From Bacteroidales bacterium (GTDB lineage Bacteria; Bacteroidota; Bacteroidia; Bacteroidales; VadinHA17), in assembly GCA_025454815.1 (NCBI GenBank), contig JALONR010000032.1, forward strand, positions 1 to 41,414: 41,414 bases of DNA, in the 5' to 3' direction. Positions 8,407 to 15,327 of this stretch are shown piece after piece. Numbering within the stretch: the stretch's first letter is position 1; each line of letters opens with the position of its first letter. A model generated the notes under the pieces. That model had not been told where the DNA came from and searched no databases. It worked only from the letters and a program-made list of their open reading frames with translations. The translations under genes were made by a program, and so were the position numbers.

Positions 8407-8437
8407 CAAAGATAGTATGGAATAATCAAAAAACAAA
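8407..8437 (-). promoter_or_regulatory. Consensus Bacteroidota promoter of the perR operon
   Basis: On the minus strand TTTG (8434-8437), a 19 bp spacer and TATCTTTG (8407-8414) match both elements and the spacing exactly. The predicted start is near 8400, next to the palindromic operator. Confidence 0.75.
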
Positions 8438-8496
8438 AATTTTCTCTCTTTAATCATGTTAGAAAACCGCTCCCCGGGGGATAGGGTCACATGTTT

Positions 8497-9891
8497 CTAA
8501 AGAGAATAGAGTTTGTCGAGTACGTTCAGCATGATTTCGTCAACGTTCTCGCGGTTATCAATGGCCACCATCATCCCGTAGGCTGCTGCTCCTGTTGTTG
8601 CGGTTCCCTTTTCAGGATTGTTTACTGATCCTGTAAACCCGGAAGTCAGTTTCCGGAACCATTTGACCGGAAGCAGTTTTGACATTGTCCTTACAATTGA
8701 GATAAGAACGTGTGATGATACTTCCTGTATTTTATGTCCTTCCACGGCAGCTACCGCATTCTTCAGGGCAGCAAGGAATTCATCCTCGTGTCCGGTATTG
8801 TGGTAGGAGACGGTCATATGGAGGGCAGAGGGGAACTGAAGCTTATCGAGGTTCCATCCCCTTTTTGCAAGTTCATCTCCGATCCGGTAGATATCGTGCT
8901 TTTCGGAAGTGAATGCGAAGACGCTCATAACCGGTTCAGCTATGATTTTCAGTCCCGGGATGGCTTCGATACCTGATTTCATTGCCTCTGTGGTTTTCAT
9001 GACGGCATCAGCCATTCTGGCATAGCCATCCCTCCCAATGGTTTTCAATGCGTAAAGTCCTCCGGGCCAGCTGCTCATGACAAAGTACTGGTGTTTTCTC
9101 AGTTCACTGTTCCTGTAAAGGATTACTGATGCCCCTTTGGGGGCATATCCATACTTGTGAACATCAGCAGATATTGAGGTGACTCCCTTTACCCTGAAAT
9201 CAAAAAGGGGTATCTGGTATCCGAGGTCTTCGAGGAAGGGGAGCATCAATCCTCCCATGCAGCAGTCGACATGAAAGAGGAGGTTATTATCCAATGCAGT
9301 TACTCCCATCTCCTCCACAGGGTCAATGACACCGTACGGGAAACAGGGAGCTGAAGCTGTAATCAGAATGGTGTTCCTGTTGATCATTTTTTCCACTTCA
9401 GCAACATCAACCCTTTTATCATCTCCTGTGGGGGCATACCTGACCCTGACTCCCGTCAGGGCACATGCTTTGGAGAAGGCGGGGTGGATTGTCACCGGTG
9501 CGATAATCTCCGGCTCCATTACATGTGGTTTGTTTTTCCTTGCCCAGTCGCGGGCAGTCTTTACTGCCACCAGGATGCTCTCTGACCCTCCGGTGGTCAT
9601 GTTGCCGGCATAATCCTCACCGGCATGGAGCAGGTCTGCCACCATTGCAACAGTCTCATTTTCCAGTTTCCTGAGAGAGGAGAAGAGAGAGGGATTGAGG
9701 GCGTTTTCATTGCAAAACATGTGATAAGCCTGTTCAATCACCTTTGCTTCGCGGTCACCGGGGTGATAGATATAACCAAACATTCTGCCGTTTCTCCACG
9801 GGACATCGCCTGATTTCAGCTCCCGGAGCCTGGCAAGAACGGCATCTCCGGTGATCCCGGCTGTCGGGAATCCGATTTTGTGGCGGTTCAT
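8497..9891 (-). CDS. PLP-dependent lyase of the sphingosine-1-phosphate lyase family
   Basis: S1P lyases cleave long-chain-base phosphates to a fatty aldehyde and phosphoethanolamine. The 464-residue product is a fold-type I group II decarboxylase-like enzyme: TTGGSESILVAVKTAR at 99-114, stacking His135 (TIHPAFSKA), Asp209 (HVDCCMGG) and Schiff-base Lys246 (SADVHKYGYAPKG). The following YRNSELRKHQYFVMSSWPGG and the C-terminal AAYGMMVAIDNR...LDKLYSL resemble S1P lyases much more than GadB-type glutamate decarboxylases. The membrane anchor of the eukaryotic enzymes is absent. Many Bacteroidota make sphingolipids, so a role in their turnover is plausible. No serine palmitoyltransferase is in the window. 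A tyrosine or glutamate decarboxylase is the main alternative, judged less likely. Confidence 0.8.
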   Translation of the reverse strand: MNRHKIGFPTAGITGDAVLARLRELKSGDVPWRNGRMFGYIYHPGDREAKVIEQAYHMFCNENALNPSLFSSLRKLENETVAMVADLLHAGEDYAGNMTTGGSESILVAVKTARDWARKNKPHVMEPEIIAPVTIHPAFSKACALTGVRVRYAPTGDDKRVDVAEVEKMINRNTILITASAPCFPYGVIDPVEEMGVTALDNNLLFHVDCCMGGLMLPFLEDLGYQIPLFDFRVKGVTSISADVHKYGYAPKGASVILYRNSELRKHQYFVMSSWPGGLYALKTIGRDGYARMADAVMKTTEAMKSGIEAIPGLKIIAEPVMSVFAFTSEKHDIYRIGDELAKRGWNLDKLQFPSALHMTVSYHNTGHEDEFLAALKNAVAAVEGHKIQEVSSHVLISIVRTMSKLLPVKWFRKLTSGFTGSVNNPEKGTATTGAAAYGMMVAIDNRENVDEIMLNVLDKLYSL

Positions 9892-10017
9892 ATTTCAGAT
9901 CATTAGGTGTATCTGGAGGGTAAAGCAGTATTTTCCATCCTGGCAGGTGAATCGGCGTCAGTTCAGAGATGAATTCCCAACACCATTTTTATCTGCCTGT
10001 CCACCCCGGATGTCAGT

Positions 10018-10049
10018 CAAAGTTATTACACAAAATAACCTGTGTCAAA
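10018..10049 (-). promoter_or_regulatory. Candidate promoter for the S1P-lyase-like gene
   Basis: On the minus strand TTTG (10046-10049), 20 bp, then TAACTTTG (10018-10025) fit the consensus. The leader would be about 120 nt. Confidence 0.45.
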
Positions 10050-10150
10050 TATTTGTGAATCAATAAAGGTGAAGCGGAGTCAGAAATGCAAAATCTTTGT
10101 TTCTTTGTGCCCTGTTTTAAACTTAGTGCCGATTTGGCGGTTGTAAGTAG

Positions 10151-10158
10151 TACTTTTG
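10151..10158 (+). promoter_or_regulatory. Candidate -7 element for dsbD
   Basis: TACTTTTG is an exact TAnnTTTG match 35 bp before the ATG at 10194. A TTTG lies upstream (10133) but only 14 bp away, so the -33 part is weak. The position supports 10194 as the true start. Confidence 0.4.
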
Positions 10159-10193
10159 GAAGGATTGGGTGTCTTTATAGGAAAATAACAGTT

Positions 10194-12380
10194 ATGAGGA
10201 AGATATTTTTAACCCTGGTTTTGATTTTTTCAGCTGCCCTGTCACACGCACAGGTGCTTGAGCCCGTTGCATGGTCATTCCGTGTGGATGATAAGGGGAA
10301 TAGCAATTTTGAGATTGTAATGACTGCTACCCTTGATGACAAATGGCATCTGTATGCCATGGATATCGAAGAGGGAGGCCCCATCGCCACCAGCTTCACC
10401 TTTGAGCCGGTTACGGGTTATACCCTTACCGGGAAGGCTTATGAGGTTACAAAACCGGAGGTCAAGTTTGACAACAGCTTCGGTATGAATATCGGCATGC
10501 ACAGCGGCACTGCCGAGTTCCGTCAGAAGATAAAACTGACAGGTCCTTCTGCAAAGGTAGAGGGGTATGTCACCTTTATGTCATGTGATGACAAGCAATG
10601 CCTGCCGCCGAGAGATGTTGAATTTTCACTCGAAGTGAAAGGATCAGGAAAACCTGCTGTAACAACTGCTGCTGACCCGAAAGCTACAGGGCAGACGGCG
10701 GTGCAGACAACCGGACAGTCTGAGTCCGGAAAACCAGAGGCTACAGAGGCAGAAACCGGGCTGGGTGGTGCAGAAGATGTTGCAGCAGCAGCCTTCCAGT
10801 CAGGAGATACGGCCACCGGTGAAGAGAGTCTTGCCGAAACATCCGCTGAACCAGCGACGGGAACCACCACTGAACCAGCGACGGAAACTCCAGCAGAGCC
10901 TAAAAAAGGCTTTATGAAATTTTTCCTTCTTTCAATGCTGGCCGGTTTTGCAGGCATTCTTACCCCATGTGTTTTCCCTATGATACCGATGACGGTGGCC
11001 TTCTTTTCACAGGGTACCGGCAACAAGGGATCTGCCATAGGGAAGGCGCTGATTTTCGGATTATCCATCATACTGCTCTATTCTTCGCTTGGCATCATAG
11101 TGTCTCTCACCAGCGCCGGCGCCGGATTTGCAAACACGCTCAGCACCCACTGGATTCCGAACCTGCTGTTCTTCAGTTTGTTTCTGGTATTTGCAGCTTC
11201 ATTCTTCGGAGCGTTTGAGATTGTTCTTCCTTCAAAATGGGTCAGCTCTTCTGACTCAAAGGTTGACAGGGGGGGAGCGCTGGCAGCATTCTTCCTGGGT
11301 GTTACCACGGTACTTGTCTCATTCTCATGCACCGGCCCTATAGTCGGCGCCCTGCTTGTTGAGGCAGCCTCGGGCGATGTTCTTCGTCCCACCATCGGGA
11401 TGTTCGGATTCGGACTGGCGTTTGCCCTTCCCTTTACCCTCTTTGCGTTGTTCCCCTCGTGGATGCAGAAGATGCCCAAGTCAGGCGGATGGCTCAACTC
11501 GGTCAAGGTGGTGCTTGGATTCATCATGCTTGCATTCAGCCTCAAGTTTGCCTCAACTGTCGATACGGTTTATAACCTTGGCATCCTCTCAAGAGACATT
11601 TACCTTGCAATATGGATAGTGCTCTTCGTACTGCTTGGCATTTACCTGATGGGCAAAATCAAATTCTCTCATGACAGTGATGTGCCTCATATAGGAGTTT
11701 TCAGGCTGGTACTTATTATAGCATCATTCACCTTTGCCCTTTACCTGGTTCCCGGTCTCTTCGGAGCTCCGCTGACACGCATTTCAGCTCTTCTGCCTCC
11801 GAGGGAAACTTCAGGATTCAACCTGCTGAAAGCTATAAGTGAAAACAGGGGTGTGGCCCCGGGTGCAGTTAGTCCGGGCATTGCCGGAACAGCCGGCGGA
11901 AATATCTGCGATGAGCCAAAATATGGCGATTTTCTGCACTTCGGGTACGGCCTTCAGGGTTACTTTGACCTTGAGCAGGGGCTGGAGTGTGCAAGAAAGC
12001 TGAACAAGCCTGTCCTTATAGACTTCAAGGGACATGCATGCGCCAACTGCAAGGAGATGGATGCACGCGTATGGTCAGATGCCGGTGTGCAGCAGAGGCT
12101 GAGGGAAAATTTCGTGCTGGTGGCCCTTTATGTTGATGACCGGACAAAGCTTCCTGAAAACGAAGTATATGTCTCAAAGGTTGACGGCAAGGAGAAGAAA
12201 ACCATGGGTAAGAAGAACGAGGATATTGAGATCTCCATGTTCAACACCAATACCCTGCCGCTCTATGCCATTGTTGACCCGGAAGGCAAACCGCTTATAG
12301 AAACCAGGGGTACTGACTTTGACATCCAGGCCTACATCGACTGGCTTGACAGGGGAGCCGAAGCGTTCAGGAGCAGATAA
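10194..12380 (+). CDS. dsbD: Thiol:disulfide interchange protein DsbD (three-domain)
   Basis: It passes electrons from cytoplasmic thioredoxin to periplasmic thiol proteins, including those used in cytochrome c maturation. Reading from the ATG at 10194 gives 728 residues with a signal peptide ending near SHAQ (20). The domains are, in order: a periplasmic alpha domain with C131/C136 (SCDDKQC); a Thr/Glu/Ala-rich linker (about 145-240); an eight-helix domain with redox cysteines in LTPCVFPM and SFSCTGP; and a C-terminal thioredoxin domain with C616/C619 (ACANC). The frame opening at 10086 has no export signal at its start and is rejected. The pentaheme cytochrome and heme-porin genes downstream are natural clients, though not adjacent. 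Confidence 0.93.
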   Translation: MRKIFLTLVLIFSAALSHAQVLEPVAWSFRVDDKGNSNFEIVMTATLDDKWHLYAMDIEEGGPIATSFTFEPVTGYTLTGKAYEVTKPEVKFDNSFGMNIGMHSGTAEFRQKIKLTGPSAKVEGYVTFMSCDDKQCLPPRDVEFSLEVKGSGKPAVTTAADPKATGQTAVQTTGQSESGKPEATEAETGLGGAEDVAAAAFQSGDTATGEESLAETSAEPATGTTTEPATETPAEPKKGFMKFFLLSMLAGFAGILTPCVFPMIPMTVAFFSQGTGNKGSAIGKALIFGLSIILLYSSLGIIVSLTSAGAGFANTLSTHWIPNLLFFSLFLVFAASFFGAFEIVLPSKWVSSSDSKVDRGGALAAFFLGVTTVLVSFSCTGPIVGALLVEAASGDVLRPTIGMFGFGLAFALPFTLFALFPSWMQKMPKSGGWLNSVKVVLGFIMLAFSLKFASTVDTVYNLGILSRDIYLAIWIVLFVLLGIYLMGKIKFSHDSDVPHIGVFRLVLIIASFTFALYLVPGLFGAPLTRISALLPPRETSGFNLLKAISENRGVAPGAVSPGIAGTAGGNICDEPKYGDFLHFGYGLQGYFDLEQGLECARKLNKPVLIDFKGHACANCKEMDARVWSDAGVQQRLRENFVLVALYVDDRTKLPENEVYVSKVDGKEKKTMGKKNEDIEISMFNTNTLPLYAIVDPEGKPLIETRGTDFDIQAYIDWLDRGAEAFRSR

Positions 12381-12437
12381 TCCTGTTCGCACCTAAAGGT
12401 GAACGGAAGCAATCAGGAACAGATAGTCCTGTGCACG
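12368..12437. repeat. Duplicated short hairpin at the dsbD 3' end
   Basis: Two similar units start at 12368 and 12414. Each has CAGGA, 8 nt, TCCTG (stem 5 bp), and the surrounding 19 bp match at about 16 positions. The first hairpin contains the dsbD stop codon. No T-run follows, so they are not classical terminators. Confidence 0.5.
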
Positions 12438-12762
12438 CCAGAGGTCATGACAGGTGAGCGAAGGTATCCCGTAACAGGCGATTAGAAAAAATTGAAAATA
12501 TTAAGCTAGGCTGGTCCGCTTTCCAGGGATAGTCTCGTTTTTTTGATTGAAACCGTTTCTGAATTATTTACCTCTTTGCCATAAAGCCAAATTTTTCCCT
12601 GGAATTTTCGCAGTATTCAAAGATTCCCGTTTCTCAGACTAACATACTTTAGACTATCAATTTCCGGATAAAATGTGTTCTTCAATATCAGGGGTATCTT
12701 TTCCCGTGGAAAGATGTAAATTTACCGTAAGTTTTAAAGTGTAAAAAATACATTTAAAGATC
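12381..12762. other. Intergenic region, dsbD / GH36-like gene
   Basis: The left 90 bp hold the hairpin duplication. The rest is AT-rich leader sequence, with a partial -7 match (TATCTTTT near 12696). I see no gene. Confidence 0.5.
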
Positions 12763-15318
12763 ATGAGAAAGATTGTAAGTACGGTAATGGCTTTGGCGGT
12801 TACACTTGGTTCCATGTTGACTGCACCTGTCTCTGCCCAGAAAAAGATTCACTCTAAGCCTGAGTCCCGGCTTGAGGTTGATGTGTGGGCCGGACCTGTA
12901 ACCGAATGGCCGAGGGTTATACCTGCAAGGATCAAAGACGGTAAGAATGAGGATCTTTTTGTAATGACCCTCGGCAAGGTTACAACACCACTGGCACAGG
13001 GTGAATTTGACCCGGTCCGTGACGAGGTGAGACTGAAGGATGGTTCGGTTATTAAAAATTATTACCGTGACACGCTTGATGTAAAATTCTATGCACCCAT
13101 TCCGAAGGATATATTTCCGTTACCGCCCTCTGGTCTCTGTACATGGTATTATTATTATCAGCATATCACTGACCGGGAGGTGAGGCTGAACGCAGATTGG
13201 ATCGCTGCCAACCTGAAGCCATACGGTGCAAAGTATGTACAAATTGATGATGGGTGGCAAGCGCTTTCCTCTTCGGGGAGGAAAGGATCACGCGACTGGA
13301 CCGGGTTTGACCCGAATTTTTCCGGCGGGATGGCTGACCTTGCCTCTTATATAAAATCGAAGGGGCTGGTGCCGGGAATCTGGATAGCTCCGCACGGCCA
13401 GTCAAATGCTGAAGTTGTCAACAACAACCCCGGTGTATTCATCCTTAAGCCTGACGGCACATCACCTTCAAGAACCTGGGAAGGCGACTGGTTGCTTGAT
13501 CCGACATCTAATGAAGGGAAGAAGTACTTCCATGACCTGTTTGCAACAATGAGGGGCTGGGGTTACGAGTATTTCAAGATAGACGGCCAGCCGATTGTTG
13601 TTGACGAGTATGGAAAACATTCACAGTTCATGGCTGTTCCGGGCGGTGCTGCCGACTCACTCTACAGGGTAACTCTGGATATCGCAAGGGATGCGATAGG
13701 GGAGGAGAGCTACCTGCTCGGCTGCTGGGGTCTGCCGGTAGAAGGAGCCGGCATAATGGACGGTTCCCGCTCCGGGGGCGATGTGGTACTGGGATGGGAT
13801 GGTTTTTTCACCGCACTTGATCCCACGCTTGAAAGCTACTGGCAGCATAATATAGTATGGTATACTGATCCTGACGTGATGCTGCTTCGTCAGCCGCTCA
13901 CGGTTGAGCAGGCTCGTGTATGGGCAACGCTGCAGGGGCTGACGGGCCAGGCGCTCATGTCATCCGACAGGCTGACAGATCTTTCCGCAGAGAGGATAGA
14001 TATGATGCGGAAGGTTTATCCGGCTGTTGACATCCGGCCTCTCGACCTCTTCCCGGCAGGTTCACGCAAAAGGATATGGGACCTGAAGGTGAACCACCTG
14101 GGCCGCGACTATGATGTCACCGGTCTCTTCAATTTCGATGCCTCAAAGCCTGTTACGCTTGGTCTGAACTGGAAGGAGCTCGGGATTGAGGCCTGCGGAC
14201 CGGTCCATGTCTTTGACTACTGGAATGGTGAGTATATGGGAGCATGGGAGGAAGGGATCAGCCTTGAGATCATGCCTGCCAGTGTGCGTGTACTGACTCT
14301 CCTGCCTGACAACGGAAATATTCAGCTGGTGAGCACCAGCAGGCATATAACACAGGGATGGGTAGACCTGAGGGAGCTCCGCTCAGATGACCAGGGCACC
14401 GTCATCAGCGGTGTCAGCACCCTGCCGGCAGGGAATGACTATAAACTGCACTTCGCGTATCCCAGGGGAAAATATTACAGGGTGAAGAGTGTAACTGCCA
14501 TTGCCGGGAAGAAGAATCTTGAGGTTTCTGTCAGCTCTCACCAGGGGTGGTCAGAGGTATCGTTTACGGCTCCCGTCTCAGGCGATATCAGCTGGAGTGT
14601 TGCCTTTGAGCCGGACTATGCCTACAGTTACACCGTCAGGCAGCCCGAGGGACTCAGTGTTGAGCCGGAGGGTCTCAATACGGCGAGGGTTACATGGAGG
14701 TCACAGTACTACCTCAATGTGGGCTACCAGGTTTACCTTGACGGCAAATTGCTCGGATATACACCAAACTCATTCTATGTGATCAGCAACCTGGATCCGC
14801 AGAAGGAGTATTGCGTTGATGTCCGTACAGTCTGGGATGACGGCACAGTCAATCAGCGTAATCCTAATGATACCAGGAAGTATGATTTGACTTTTACACT
14901 CTCTGACCTGCTTCCCGCCGAGGTTTCCCTGAACGGGCTGGGCTGGACAGGTTCCAGGTCGAGGTTCTCATGGCCGGTTATTGTTGACGGGAAGCGTTTC
15001 CCTGACAGCTTCGGGATGTATGGCGGATCTGCAAGGAAATATGTCCTGGGCGGGGTCTTCACAGGACTTGACGGGGAGGTGGCAGTGGACGACAACATCC
15101 GCAGGGTGAGGCCCGGTCAGACAGTGGTGTTTGTTGTGAGGGGTGATGGCAGGGAGCTGTGGCGCAGCGCTGCAATGGGACCAGATGATCCGCTTTCACA
15201 ATTCAGGGTTTCCCTGGAAGGGGTGAAGGAACTCGAGCTTGCGGTGGAAAACGGTGACGGAGAGTCGCGCTATAGCGGGCTGCCGGCCGACTGGATCAAA
15301 CCGGTGCTGAAGAGGTAG
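12763..15318 (+). CDS. Secreted GH36/GH27-like glycosidase (alpha-galactosidase type) with C-terminal NPCBM
   Basis: This is likely an exported retaining alpha-glycosidase. The 851-residue product has a signal peptide (to about VSAQ, 26). A short beta domain precedes a TIM barrel with QIDDGW (160-165), VPGIWIAP (203-210) and the GH-D clan nucleophile motif EYFKIDG (D274). The likely acid/base is D340 in GSRSGGDV. A beta-sandwich and a fibronectin-III-like stretch (about 620-700) follow. A C-terminal NPCBM carbohydrate-binding domain (about 710-851) ends with the typical ADWIKPVL. It converges with the GH92 mannosidase gene, stops 9 bp apart. Alpha-galactosidase is the best guess, but alpha-N-acetylgalactosaminidase or another GH36-related activity is possible. 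There is no SusC/SusD pair beside it. Confidence 0.8.
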   Translation: MRKIVSTVMALAVTLGSMLTAPVSAQKKIHSKPESRLEVDVWAGPVTEWPRVIPARIKDGKNEDLFVMTLGKVTTPLAQGEFDPVRDEVRLKDGSVIKNYYRDTLDVKFYAPIPKDIFPLPPSGLCTWYYYYQHITDREVRLNADWIAANLKPYGAKYVQIDDGWQALSSSGRKGSRDWTGFDPNFSGGMADLASYIKSKGLVPGIWIAPHGQSNAEVVNNNPGVFILKPDGTSPSRTWEGDWLLDPTSNEGKKYFHDLFATMRGWGYEYFKIDGQPIVVDEYGKHSQFMAVPGGAADSLYRVTLDIARDAIGEESYLLGCWGLPVEGAGIMDGSRSGGDVVLGWDGFFTALDPTLESYWQHNIVWYTDPDVMLLRQPLTVEQARVWATLQGLTGQALMSSDRLTDLSAERIDMMRKVYPAVDIRPLDLFPAGSRKRIWDLKVNHLGRDYDVTGLFNFDASKPVTLGLNWKELGIEACGPVHVFDYWNGEYMGAWEEGISLEIMPASVRVLTLLPDNGNIQLVSTSRHITQGWVDLRELRSDDQGTVISGVSTLPAGNDYKLHFAYPRGKYYRVKSVTAIAGKKNLEVSVSSHQGWSEVSFTAPVSGDISWSVAFEPDYAYSYTVRQPEGLSVEPEGLNTARVTWRSQYYLNVGYQVYLDGKLLGYTPNSFYVISNLDPQKEYCVDVRTVWDDGTVNQRNPNDTRKYDLTFTLSDLLPAEVSLNGLGWTGSRSRFSWPVIVDGKRFPDSFGMYGGSARKYVLGGVFTGLDGEVAVDDNIRRVRPGQTVVFVVRGDGRELWRSAAMGPDDPLSQFRVSLEGVKELELAVENGDGESRYSGLPADWIKPVLKR

Positions 15319-15327
15319 GCTGAGGAG

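Larger units (their letters stand above)
9892..10193. other. Divergent intergenic region, S1P-lyase-like gene / dsbD
   Basis: This 302 bp gap carries divergent promoter candidates for both neighbours. A plus-strand frame continues upstream of the chosen dsbD start but encodes no signal-peptide-like sequence. Nothing else is recognised. Confidence 0.5.

Noticed and set aside
8376-8429. Upstream start of PerR giving an 18-residue extension
   Set aside because: It would run through the consensus promoter and operator; the extension is hydrophobic and unlike Fur proteins.
10523-11071. 182-residue minus-strand Ala/Ser/Val-rich frame
   Set aside because: Antisense to the low-complexity linker of DsbD; no domain and no start context.
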